From Euclidia mi (taxonomy: Eukaryota > Arthropoda > Insecta > Lepidoptera > Erebidae), in NCBI GenBank assembly GCA_944739405.2, contig OX123197.2, positions 55,156,047 through 55,220,046 on the forward strand: a DNA stretch of 64,000 nucleotides. Direction: 5' to 3'. This document shows, one piece after another, positions 1-9,841 of the stretch. Numbering within the stretch: the first letter of the stretch is position 1; every line of letters begins with the position of its first letter. A program made the translations under genes and the position numbers. Under the pieces are notes generated by a model. That model had not been told where the DNA came from. It searched no databases and saw only the letters and a program-made list of their open reading frames with translations.

Positions 1-360
1 CCATTATACTAAAATATTGTGTAAGCAAACTCTCAAAGGTACCTGAGACGACAAAGCAGATATTGTTCTCGATAATACCGATACTTAATCGATACTAACT
101 CATAGAGCTATTTTAATTATAGAGTAGGCAAGACAAGCATGATGTCTTAACGTCAATTAATTGATCTCTTTTTATTTTTATTTGCCAGAAGCTTTGCGGA
201 TCAATTACAGAAGAAGCCGATGGGATCTTTATCAGTGTCGCCTCGATTTGTATTTTGTACTAAATTTTAGATTGATAGGTTTTTATTAGCAGCTTCTTAT
301 ACACAGGTGTATTTTAGTAGTTTTATGTGTCTGTAGTGAGTGTGTGTGTCTGTGTCTAGA
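1..360. other. no recognised feature
   Basis: AT-rich sequence with a short TG-rich run near 330-355. I see no coding frame, terminal repeat or tRNA-like motif. Confidence 0.5.
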
Positions 361-485
361 GTAGAGACTGCAACTTGGCAAACCCTCCGTCTAGGTGGAG
401 TGATGACAATTATACGCAAAGTGGCTGGCAGATGCTGAATACAAAAAGCCGAAAACCGGGCTCAGTGGCATTTTGATGATGACAC
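361..485 (+). pseudogene. LINE 3'-end fragment (RTE-like C-terminus)
   Basis: Frameshifted translation gives the usual end of insect RTE-type LINEs: a WSDD-like stretch, then IIRKVAG, then QKAENRAQW, followed by a short TGATGATGA-type tail at 473-485. The family normally ends in a basic segment and a GAT-rich 3' tail. This is a short, dead, 5'-truncated copy. The assignment rests on motif order only, and more distant LINE clades are possible. Confidence 0.45.
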
Positions 486-621
486 GTCATCAGATTAGCC
501 TTCCTAAGATCAAGTTAATAAGTTATCTTACGTATACGTCTATCTTATCTTATGTACCCGATTATAGCTCTTCTCTTCTCTATTTATATATTATCTCTAT
601 ATACTGACATCGTGTGAACGG

Positions 622-1131
622 TGGTTCGGCGTTACACCGAAAGCGTAGGGTTCTAGGCGACTTGGAGAAGGAAATGGACTGTATACAGAGGATAGCGGTT
701 CTTCGCCACCTAGGAGATGGTTACGGGAAGGGGTGATTGAGTGGGTATAGGATATTTCAAGGATGGAGGGCACTTACCTTATACAACCTTCTTCGTTTCC
801 GTAGGGCAGTCTCCTGGTGGTTTCGTGATGCAGCTGCTTGTTTTCACTTCAATTCACAGTGAACCCCCACTTGCGAGCGGTTTATATATGCGGTAATAAA
901 TCACATACAGAGATGCGGCGCGATACGATATAGCGGGCACGTTCTCAGCGAGCGGAATGTTCTGGACTGGCACTCGCGTCCACGATCGCGGCGACGAATC
1001 AGGCGAAAGGCAGTGCCTCTTCCAGGGAGTGGGGTAGAGGGAGACGGAAATATGGTATCGCTCACACTTGTACGTGGAACGATTGATCTTGGTGCGATTA
1101 GTTATAGATAGGAAGGTAGATGGCGCTACCA
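622..1131 (-). mobile_element. solo LTR of a BEL/Pao retrotransposon
   Basis: Read on the minus strand this 510-bp block starts TGGTAGCGCCATC and ends GCCGAACCA. It is flanked by a perfect 5-bp direct repeat AACGG (617-621 and 1132-1136). It aligns along its length with the LTR at 39190-39697, which directly follows a BEL integrase frame. No internal BEL sequence lies on either side, so this is a solo LTR, as left by recombination between two LTRs. Both copies keep a splice-donor-like AAGGTAAG and, about 65 bases later, an acceptor-like CTAGGTG (minus strand, about 777 to 711). The small open frame across it is incidental. Confidence 0.82.
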
Positions 1132-1136
1132 AACGG

Positions 1137-1974
1137 TGAAACGATTTTTGGAATCGAAAACGTTCACAGCTTGTATTGTTTGTGAAAATATACGTTAATA
1201 TAATAGGTTTTGGTCTATAGGGCCTGCTACTATATATTTATGCTAGGATTTTTTAATTTAAGCTCGTAATTGGCTGATGATTTCTATCTTTGAAAGTTCT
1301 GAAAGACTGTGCGTAGAATGATTGTATACATGAGATAAAAATATGTGGACTCTTATGAAAGTCTATTTTATACAGCACCTGTAGAGTTGTGCTCTGTGGA
1401 GGCGAGTTACGTAATTCATAATTATTTAAGCGCCTCAATAGATGCACAATAAAGTGGCTCTACTAGGCTTCTGTTTTTTTCAATTTCTGGTACAGTATCC
1501 TAAAACCGATTTAAGTCTGCCATACTTTTTACAAAGTAAGCTGAAATGTCATGGCAATTATAGATACAAAATGAAAGATACAGCGTTACAGTTAAAACAA
1601 TTATTCCGTAATCGAAATATCTAAATTAACATGAATAAAATCTATGTCAATAATTTTATGTATATTAATTGGTAAACTAGTACAAATAGGTACTCACTGA
1701 ATTGATTGTTTGAACGACATCAATCATTCTATTTTAAGCTCACTCAAACGTTTAGTTAATATTATTGCTTTGTTTACTACACTCATTTTTGGGTCATGTA
1801 CCTTCCAAAGTTCTCCACAAATTATACATTTCATGTTCACATAGTTTGAAGGATGTTTGGTGGTCCCTTTTATTCGTCTAAACTGTCTTTGAGGAAGATA
1901 CGTACCCATTTGTATTGCTGAGTTACTAATTGGTTTGTTATTATCATCATACACAATTTTGTAACGAATAACAA
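1137..1974. other. no recognised feature
   Basis: AT-rich. Short frames at 1253-1447, 1442-1624 and 1724-1954 resemble nothing I know. The last, on the minus strand, carries a CIICGELW motif and could be a remnant of a zinc-binding protein, but this is too little to call. Confidence 0.35.
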
Positions 1975-2090
1975 TCGCGCAGTGGGGTGGAGTAAAGTTT
2001 TCTCCGTAACCACGGTCGTTGTAAGTCGTTCGGAACGTTGGAAAACGTAGTTATTTATACCTTAAATTAGTTAATTTTATCCAAATGGCG
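1975..2090 (+). mobile_element. possible Penelope-like element 3' end remnant
   Basis: The stretch from about 2028 (TCGGAACGTTGGAAAAC, then TTATTTATACCTTAAATTAG) resembles the 3' end of the Penelope-like insertion at 36033-36557 (GAAACGTCGGAAAC, then GTATTTATACCTTAAATAAG). No coding part is present. Similarity is about 50 bases long and was judged by eye. Confidence 0.4.
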
Positions 2091-2331
2091 AAAGTTTAGA
2101 ATTGACTCATATCCGTGTCACTGTATATTATGGTTAGTACAAATCCTGTTTGTTATTTAACTATGAATTTTTCACTAGCTCACAATATTTTTTTCAGAAA
2201 CAAGTTGTCAATAAATTAACCTATTTATATATAATCAAACTGGAAAGAGACAAAATTTCACTGTTCTTGACTTTTCTTTATAATCGCAAGATATAAATAA
2301 TTGTAAAAACTATCGTGAGTTGTCATAATTA

Positions 2332-2480
2332 GAGTAACTATACGTAACGGTTGTACTCACGAAGCGGACGCGCGGACGGTCGCGCTTGCTCATGATTAAG
2401 GACCTCCGTATGGTCCGAAACTAGTCGGGCTACTCCGACCAAAAATAATACGTGAGTACAACCGTAACGTATAGTTACTC
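2332..2480. mobile_element. 149-bp MITE-like element with 30-bp inverted ends
   Basis: The two ends are inverted copies of each other over 30 bases with one mismatch (left begins GAGTAACTATACGT; right ends ACGTATAGTTACTC). The GC-rich core includes GCGGACGCGCGGACGG and has no frame. No clear target duplication was seen, so the superfamily is unassigned. Confidence 0.6.
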
Positions 2481-3453
2481 AATAAATAATTGTGTTCATA
2501 CTTAGACGAGCTATAGAAAACTGATATTCCGATTACCGATAATGGGTTGTTACCATCTCGATCGAGCCTGCATATTCATGCCAACTACAGGAAAGATTTA
2601 CCGCTTCTAAAGCCTTTGGACTGGTAAGTATTTAACAATGATGCACTATTTAAAAATAAAATGAGCTTGCTTAGAATTTCCATTAAAAGTTTCGCGAAGT
2701 ATTAGAACCATAACAACACAAGGTCACGAAGAGACTTGAAAGTCTTGAGTAAAGTGCAAAGACATTTCTTACTTTGCGGGAAGCTGTTAAAAGGGTTCTA
2801 TCGTATTAAAAGGGTCCTATTCCTTGAACATAAGTATTCGTTTACAATTTAAAAACAAATTTTTAAATTAATGTATCGTATATACCTACTAGAATTCAAT
2901 GGTATGTACCTACTCGCAATTTTTTCAATAACAACCGTGATGTTTTTTGTCCTCACGAACAATGGCTGAACTTATATTTGATTAACAGAGTTTTTACATA
3001 TTCTAATTCTGCTTTATTTCAGCCACATTCAAGGCACACTTAAATCATTTATAATAGTATGAAGAGATTTAAGATCTACGATTGATGTACAATCAGGATT
3101 AACCAAAATTAAAACAATCTGTCAACTGTTTTCTATTTGATTATGCAGATGGATTTGCACATATTAAGTGCAAATCTAACTTGAATATATTTCCTGAAAC
3201 TCGCCTTTACATCCACACAAGTCATCAGAGATAATTATCACTACTTCTCACAACGTTCATAATGAACAGTGTTCCCCACAATCAGCATTCACTAACGCTT
3301 CCAAAGTTAGCGACCATTACGCAAAACAGCCGTGAGTTATGACCTGTGTTGCCGACTATGAATGGTTTTAGTGCACTGAATTAAATTTAAATGTAAGGAA
3401 CTAAGGTAGTTGTTTGTGATATTGGTTTTATATTGTCGTGTAGTAAGTATATA
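2481..3453. other. no recognised feature
   Basis: AT-rich, no frame of note, no repeat recognised. Confidence 0.4.
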
Positions 3454-3654
3454 CTAGATGAGACCGCGGTTACACCCACGTTGTTTAGGGCTATTGCTCC
3501 ACAGCCGTTGCTCATAGCGTGATGTTATATAGCCTACAGCCTTACTCAATAAATGAGCTATCAAATAAAATAAAAAAATTAAATTGGACTAAAAGTTTCT
3601 GAGATTAGCGAGATCAACCAAACAAACTCTTCAGCGTTATTATATTAGTATAGA
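3454..3654 (-). mobile_element. non-autonomous Helitron-like element, family H1
   Basis: On the minus strand it starts TCTATACTAATATAATAACG and ends CTAG. The flanking bases are A before and T after, as expected for Helitrons, which insert between A and T without target duplication. A GC-rich hairpin-like block (GTGGGTGTAACCGCGG) lies about 10 bases before the CTAG. Its relatives are at 61187-61390 (204 bp, same ends) and 63340-63506. It is non-coding and would need a Rep-helicase from elsewhere. Confidence 0.68.
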
Positions 3655-5107
3655 TCTGTTTATATTTATCAGCAATACGGTTGTAGCTTTTAAGTTACTA
3701 TTAAGACGAACGTCTTTTCCAATTTTGGGCATAATACGTTACTACTTAATAATATTTTCGCTTTTCGTATCTAGTTTATGCCGTTGTAAGGTTTTATATT
3801 TATTTGTAAAGACTGAAATATAAAATTGAAATAGTATTAACAAAGATTTATTCTATAGAAGGCAGGATCTATGTGTATTGCATCAGATATTTAATAAGAC
3901 CGCTATGAGTTCTTTTACAGCCGGTGACAAAGGTGGCCCTAAAAATATACACCTCCAAGCATTTCAAAAGAGAATTTGGTTAAATGATGTTTCAAGAGGC
4001 AATGAATTGACTCTTTAGGTGGCCGTTTGAATGCGCCGCAAATCGCTCAATGTAAGTGGTGTCATCAAAACGCCAACTCAGGCCTTTTTCTCGTCTTAAT
4101 AATATTTGATAAAAATCTTGAGAAGCAATATTAGTGCATAGCGTCTAATAAAGTCAGTGTAAATTAGTAGGTCTCTAGTTTACACTGTGAAAATGTATTG
4201 TAAGAAATATTTTTTTATTGTTTATTACAATAAAGTAAGCTAACTTAATGAAAAAGTGAATACAGAAATGTACTGTTTTAATTTCATGATAAACGACATG
4301 CAATGCTGATTTGTGATTTCGCTCATTACACAAGTAAATAAATAAAACAAAAACTATTTTATAAACACGCTTTAAAATGCAATAAACATTTATAGTATCA
4401 ATGTATAGTCAATAAGAATCAAACGAGCCCAATCTCGATGCGATGGTGTCTTTTTATTGCGGAGTTCCTATGGTCACCTTCTACATCCACCATCAGATGA
4501 GCTCCATGGCATCAAAATATTGCATTGTACTGTGATTTATACAGTTGTATATTGTTTGTCGTGAAATGGTGGCAAATACTGAATTGTCTATAGATGCAAT
4601 TCAATCTAAACCACCTATATGACAAACCCAGCATCTGCACCACATTACTCAACACCTCACAGGATCGGATGTCTGATAAAACATTAAATCCTCGTCAATA
4701 GTTTATAACACCTATATACAATACGTCCAACCGCTGAAAAAGCTCGTACATCACTGTCGCCTGGGCACAAACCCACTCACCGCACCAGCCTTAGACCCAA
4801 GTCACCACGTTTCAGCGAGAACCTACGTTATGAGTTCGAAACACCCAAGTTAGTGTTGCCTCGCTCAGCAGATTAGTGCGTAGTAAGATTTATGTGACTG
4901 TTTACCTGGATTGAGTTAATTAATGCTATTATAAGAGTATATATATATAAAATTTACTACAGCAGAGATGATTTAATCAAATAAAATGATGATTAATCCA
5001 AATGAAAGATCGATGTTGCTGACGTAACCTCTATTTTTATGTGAAAAATGCCTATAGTTTGTACAAACGAATAAATTATGGCATCTGATTGATTAATAGG
5101 TGATATA
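3655..5107. other. no gene; weak relative of the 121-bp array unit near 4416-4520
   Basis: The only recognisable piece is about 4416-4520 (ACGAGCCCAATCTCGATG, then CACCATCAGATGAG), a diverged single copy of the unit arrayed at 5588-6285. The segment at 4620-4870 is more GC-rich than its surroundings but has no frame I recognise. Confidence 0.4.
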
Positions 5108-5427
5108 ATAAAAATTATTTTTAAATAAAAAAAAACCAACTTCAAAAAACACTAAGGAACTAAAAAACAAAAAATAATTGGTTTTGGAGCAAACATTTTT
5201 GGAGTCGGTGCCAAGCAAAGTATTTCTGATCTGACTATAAAACCTCTACACATTTTTATATAACTTTCGTTGTTGATAGAATAGGTAGTTTGTAATTTAG
5301 TAACTTTTTGCGTAAGAGCTTGGCACCGAATTCAAAAATGTTTGCTCCAAAACCAATTATTTTTTGTTTTTTAGTTCCTTAGTGTTTTTTGAAGTTGGTT
5401 TTTTTTTATTTAAAAATCATTTTTATT
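5108..5427. repeat. long inverted repeat (foldback MITE arms)
   Basis: Arms of about 109 bp (5108-5216 and 5318-5427) are inverted copies with roughly three mismatches, around a 101-bp spacer. Each arm contains ACCAACTTCAAAAAACACTA. The motif AACTTCAAAAAA recurs inverted at 6508-6525 (TTTTTTGAAGTCGGTTA). The arms and the array that follows may therefore belong to one composite non-autonomous element of about 1.4 kb. Confidence 0.75.
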
Positions 5428-5587
5428 TTTTGCTTTTTAGTGGTATACTAATAAAAAATAGTAATAGGTGGTATATTGGATAGTGTAGGTGGTACATGAT
5501 AGGGAGGCCTTCCTTACGTGCCTCAATTCTGAAATGTAGACCTGTACCTTTCTGGCAATTTCAAGTATTTTTTGTTTTCAACTAAAT

Positions 5588-6285
5588 AGCCTAAACACGT
5601 TCGTTTCAGTTCCATCATCAGATCTCGGAAATCATCCAATACCAAAGACAAAACAAACGAGCCTAAACACGATGATATTGCGTTATTGTATTACAAAGAT
5701 CCCATGCCCACCTTCCTGCTCCATCACCAGAGTTTGGTAAACATTTAGCACAAAGTCCATATAAAGACGAATCCAAAGAGCCCAAACTCAATGGGATTGC
5801 GTCTTTGTATTACAAAGATGCCATGGCCACCTTCCTGCTCCATCGTCAGACCATGGAAATCATCCAGCATCAAAGTCTATGTAAAGACGATTCAAACGAG
5901 CCCAAACTCGGTGGGATTGCGTGATTGTATTACAAATATCCCATGGCTACCTTCCTGCTCCAGCATCAGAGTTTGGTGAACATTCAGTACTAAAGTCCAT
6001 GTAAAGACGAATCAAACGAGCCCAAGCTCAATGGGATTGCGTCTTTGTATTACAAACATCCCATGGCAACCTTCCTGCTCCATCATCAGACCCTGCAAAA
6101 CGTCCGGTACCAAAGTCCATGTAAAGACGAATCAAACGACCTTAACCTCGATGAGATTGGGTTATTGTATCACAAAAATCTCATGGTTACCTTCCAACTC
6201 TATCATCAGACCATGGAAATCATCTAGCATCAAAGTCCATGTAAAAGACGACTCAAACGAGCCCAAACTCGACGGCATTGGGTTG
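5588..6285. repeat. 121-bp minisatellite array, about 5-6 units
   Basis: Unit starts are visible as GAGCCYAAACTCGATGGGATT-like strings at about 5660, 5777, 5898, 6019, 6139 and 6259, spaced 117-121 bp. Each unit carries CCATGGCCACCTTCCTGCTC, then CATCAGACC, then AAAGTCCATGTAAAGACG. Open frames through it (5791-5979, 6031-6324) reflect the period and are not proteins. Units near the edges are most diverged, as expected if homogenisation acts on the centre. Confidence 0.85.
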
Positions 6286-6530
6286 TTACGGTCAAATCGC
6301 TTCGAGTGTGCTTATAAAATTTGAAGAGTTCCTTTGATTTCTCAGGATTCCATAATCAGATCCTGACCTGATGATCATGGGACCAACTAGGAGATATACT
6401 CTTTCAATCAAAACAAGAATTTTCGAAATCGGTCCAGGCGTCTTAGAGAAATCGGGGAACATACATAAAAAAAAAGATTTCGACGAATTGTAAACCTCCT
6501 CCTTTTTTGAAGTCGGTTAAAAAATAAGCT
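6286..6530. mobile_element. right end of a composite non-autonomous element
   Basis: This follows the last array unit and ends in CTCCTCCTTTTTTGAAGTCGGTTAAAAA (6503-6530 region), the inverted counterpart of the AACCAACTTCAAAAAA within the arms at 5108-5216. It contains AATCGGTCCAGGCGTCTTAG, which I associate with dispersed insect repeats. The boundary is inferred. Confidence 0.4.
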
Positions 6531-6537
6531 GCGTCAG

Positions 6538-6805
6538 AGTCTATACGTATCAACACACACACATTTTTGTTTTTATGGTGGAAACTCAAATTACGGGTTT
6601 ACTTTGCCTTTTGGGGCTGGCTAAGAGTGCCTAATAGGAACCATAGACCTCAGTATCTGGTATAAATTTCAATTTGCTAGGTCCACCCGTTCTTGAGAAA
6701 ATCGGTGGCGACACACGGACAGACAGACAGACAGACACACGGACAAGAAAGTGATCTTATAACGGTTCCTTTTTTTACCTTGTGAGGTACGGAACCCTAA
6801 AAATA
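6538..6805 (-). mobile_element. GGGTTCCGTA-type dispersed repeat, copy 1
   Basis: It holds GGTCCACCCGTTCTTGAG, a (CAGA)n run at 6716-6740, and the end AGGTACGGAACCCTAAAAAT. On the minus strand it starts with AGGGTTCCGTACC. Related copies lie at 43613-43865 and 46490-46800. It is non-coding; the short frame on the minus strand (6669-6854) reads through the CAGA run. The class is uncertain. Confidence 0.5.
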
Positions 6806-7354
6806 ATAAATTTATATAAAAAATAAAGTAAAAACAATGCAATTTGTGCATCACATTAATTCAATTATTTCACCGATACTATTAGCAGCGTAAGGCCTGC
6901 AGCACACTCGCAATACCGGCCGACCACACCGGCCGCCTGAGTTATAGCCAGCAATTTGACCGGCCCAAACTTGCTGCATACATTTGTATAGCAATGTAGT
7001 TCGTATAAGATGTCTTAAAGGATGGGCAAGATTAAAAACTTAAGGGAAAACTAGATAAGACGTAGTATTATTAGTAGGAAGTTTGATGAAGTTCTAAGAC
7101 AGACATTTTTCGAGCATAAATTGGATTAGTTTTGGCTTTTGGTTATTAATATAATCTTAAGCGGCCCAAAATTTGCTAGGGGCGATTGAAAAGTTTGCCC
7201 AAGGTACTTAGAGATGAGGTATCATCTCGTTACTGATAGCACTACTTGCGGCACTAATTTGATAGCATAAATAACATCCATTTGTTCAATTTGGTTAATT
7301 AACACTTCATCCCTGGAACAAGCAACAACACCATTTCTAACGAAACTGAAAATT
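6806..7354. other. no recognised feature
   Basis: A GC-rich spot at 6900-6965 contains CCGGCCGACCACACCGGCCG, a local hairpin, and may be part of a MITE. Otherwise featureless. Confidence 0.35.
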
Positions 7355-7680
7355 CGAGCAATTTAGAGCACCCCGCAGTTAAGTTACATGTCTTGTAAAA
7401 AAAAGGAAACTCGCCGAAAGACGTTTTTAAAGATATGTCATTGGTTTTTCAGGATTCTGGGCCATCATGTACCATGGTAATAAATGGGCTTGACTTTTTC
7501 TATATTTTATGCTATAGTCGGGACCTAAATCCCAGTGACTTTTTCCTTTTTTCAAAATTGAAAAAGGAGTTACGGGGCGAACATATTCGGATGACAAGTC
7601 GGCCGTGGGGAGCCATGTTCAAGAGAAGTCTTTAGAATATTATTTCAATGGTTTAAAGGTATTGTATTCACAATGTGAGA
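7355..7680 (+). pseudogene. internally deleted mariner-like transposase
   Basis: One frame from about 7390 gives GNSPKDVFKDMSLVF then a TMVING-like segment, matching the N-terminal helix-turn-helix of mauritiana-type mariner transposases. After about 35 codons it jumps to YSRDLNPSDFFLFSKLKKEL, the C-terminal part around the third catalytic residue. The intervening catalytic core, normally about 180 residues, is missing. The copy cannot encode an active enzyme. An unrelated fusion is unlikely because both parts fit the same family in the correct order. Confidence 0.6.
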
Positions 7681-8237
7681 AATGTAGGGGGATTGAGTAA
7701 CAGTGGATCACGGGGTACAGTGGATATTTCACTATAATTCAGTATGTGTTATGCCTAGGGCACAATCAAACGTGTTCTGGACGCTAGTCCGTCCCCCTCC
7801 CTAACGTACTAATCGTCAACGCGGTGTCAAAGCTAGAAGTTTCGCTGCTACACTCCCCTCAGTAGGTAAGTAAGGAAATCATTTTTCACGTAGTTTTGAA
7901 ATTTGTTTTATATCTGTGTGACAAAAAAAATCTAATGGTTTTATTACATCGTAGGCTTGTGATATCCTTAATCTTATGTAAGCTGCGTAATATTTCCTTT
8001 GAGATAAGTAGTTTTTTTTTGCTTATATTTTTATGTAGGCCCTTGGATACCGAGGAAGTACTACCCTCTAACTTGGTACTTGGTAGCACGGGCTGTTGCC
8101 GCAACTCCACTTCCTGGCGTGTATTTTTCGTGCGGGTGGGAATGGTCTTGTCACTCGAGCCACCCTAGGCCAGCAGACTCTGTGATTACCCTCTCACAGA
8201 AAATCGTCGTAAAGTAACAGTACCTAAACTGTTGCGT
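7681..8237. other. no recognised feature
   Basis: The plus-strand frame 7896-8168 is partly moderate in GC but resembles nothing I know. The overlapping minus-strand frame is its shadow. Confidence 0.35.
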
Positions 8238-8625
8238 TTCGTTCAGTGAGTAAGAGTGCCGGAGCACCGGCCGAGTACCTGATGACTGGGCCACAGCGGT
8301 GGTTGTGCCTCTTTATAAGGGAAAAGTCTCGCAACAAGACTGCAAGAACTATAGAGGCATTAGCCTTCTCAGCATAGTTGGCAAATTGAATGAGAAGTAC
8401 ACTTATACTTCCATAACTCTTTCAATCAGTAGATTGAAAGAGTTATGGAAGTAACCGACAAGAAATTATGGGATGTACAAGCAGGATTCCGAAAGGGTAT
8501 GGGGTGCACGGATCAAGTCTTTTCCTTGCGGTTCATAGCCGAAAATTTCTTGACCAAAGGTTAAAATGCCTATTGCGCATTCGAGGATTTGGAAAAGGCT
8601 TACGATAAAGTGGTGAGGAATGAAA
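8238..8625 (+). pseudogene. RTE-clade LINE reverse transcriptase, 5' segment
   Basis: Broken frames give WATAVVVPLYKGK, NYRGISLLSI, KLWDVQAGFRKGMGCTDQ and FEDLEKAYDKVVRNE, the early fingers/palm motifs of an RTE reverse transcriptase in order. At about 8407-8452 the gene carries a perfect snap-back duplication that destroys the frame. The gene resumes at 9842 after a CR1-like insertion. It is dead, with several stops and frameshifts. Confidence 0.72.
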
Positions 8626-9841
8626 ATGCGATTATCACTTGTATGCCGATGACTTGCAGATTTACTCTCAGGCAACTGTTGAAGATGTTTCACTAGCAAT
8701 ACATAAGGTTAATAAGGACTTACTTGCCATAAAAAATTGGTCAGACAAGTTTGGCTTGTCTGTAAATCCTAATAAATGCCAAGCCATTATCATTGGCAGC
8801 CAGCGATCAATACAAAAACTAGATTTTACAACTCTGCCAACGCTAGTCTACGATGGTACTGCTATAGACTTCTTTCCAATGGTCAAGAACCTTGGCCTGC
8901 ATATAGATTATACCTTGAGTTGGCGTAACCAAGTTACTCAAGTCGGTCAGAAAATTACAGGTACCCTACGTGCTCTAAATCGTTTAAGAAACTTCCTCCC
9001 ACCCAAGACCAAGACTATGCTTGTGCAAACTTTGGTTTTCCCGTTGATCGACTATGGTGATGTATGCTACTATGACCTGAATGCAGAACTTCTCAACAAA
9101 CTGGATCGTCTTCTCAATAACTGCATTCGATTTATCTTTAACCTTCGTAAGTATGATCATGTATCTACTTATCGTTCTCAATTGAAGTGGCTTCCTGTTC
9201 GTCAAAGACATAGTATGCGTGCCCTCACTACTCTTTATTCTATCCTTATGTCTCCCAATACCCCAAAATACCTTAATTCTTATTTCCAATACTTGAGTTC
9301 CAACCACGATCGAAAACTTCGTTCTTCCAATAATCTTCTCCTACTTTGTCCTTCACATAGTTCTGCTTTAATTCACTCGTCCTTTCCCATTCAAGCAATC
9401 CTTCTTTGGAATGCCCTTCCTCTAGAAATCAGGATGGCTACTACAAAGGATTGCTTTAAATCCAGAGTGAAACAGCTGTTGTTGGATAAATTGGCAGAAG
9501 TATCCTAATAATATGTTTATGTATATTGGTATTTAGTGTATGTATATACTTAATATTTTTATAATTTGTTATGTATTCTTAGTTTATAATTACTATATAT
9601 TTTATATTTTGTATAGCTACTTATTTATTAATATGTTCTTGTACTATCAAATGTATGTATTTTAAACTATGTATATAATATGTATTATGTTTATGCTACA
9701 AAAGTTCTTCTTCACTCACTTCTTCAATACACCTACTTTAATCTCTGCACCACTCTAAGGTAGACTGGGAGAGAATGCCCAAGGCATTAAGTCCGCCTTT
9801 ATACGCTTCAGTGTATATAAAGTTATTAAATAAAATAAATA
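8626..9841 (+). mobile_element. 5'-truncated CR1/Jockey-type LINE inserted in an RTE LINE
   Basis: It begins abruptly inside the reverse transcriptase catalytic motif (coding frame 8639-9508) and runs through a 3' UTR to an AAATAAAATAAATAA tail at 9826-9841. The host RTE gene is cut between its DLEKAYDKV motif on the left and WSVLSMYGV on the right. The element was copied from its 3' end with early termination, typical of target-primed reverse transcription. It is related to, but distinct from, the LINE at 13338-15450. Confidence 0.78.
8639..9508 (+). CDS. LINE reverse transcriptase, C-terminal 290 aa (partial)
   Basis: The frame starts within the catalytic YADD box (MYADDLQIYSQ at its very start; the Met is incidental) and continues uninterrupted through GLSVNPNKCQAI, VKNLGLHIDYTLSW, NRLRNFLPP and the thumb/C-terminal region ending WNALPLEIRMATT. 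It lacks the endonuclease and the N-terminal two thirds of the reverse transcriptase, so it cannot be active. Spacing and motifs match the ORF at 13828-15297 closely (YADDLQIYTQ, VKNLGIYFDETLCW, WNALPVEIRSA), placing both in one LINE superfamily. The open frame over 870 bases suggests a fairly young insertion. Confidence 0.78.
   Translation: MYADDLQIYSQATVEDVSLAIHKVNKDLLAIKNWSDKFGLSVNPNKCQAIIIGSQRSIQKLDFTTLPTLVYDGTAIDFFPMVKNLGLHIDYTLSWRNQVTQVGQKITGTLRALNRLRNFLPPKTKTMLVQTLVFPLIDYGDVCYYDLNAELLNKLDRLLNNCIRFIFNLRKYDHVSTYRSQLKWLPVRQRHSMRALTTLYSILMSPNTPKYLNSYFQYLSSNHDRKLRSSNNLLLLCPSHSSALIHSSFPIQAILLWNALPLEIRMATTKDCFKSRVKQLLLDKLAEVS

Noticed and set aside
854..1132. 92-aa minus-strand frame as a gene
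   Set aside because: It lies wholly inside the BEL solo LTR and the matching frame is not kept in the other LTR copy.
5588..6285. CRISPR-like array
   Set aside because: Units are contiguous 121-bp tandem repeats without unique spacers, and the genome is eukaryotic.
5791..6324. Open frames rich in CITxxPW...PSCS repeats as a repeat protein
   Set aside because: They follow the 121-bp minisatellite unit, and frame length reflects the repeat, not selection.
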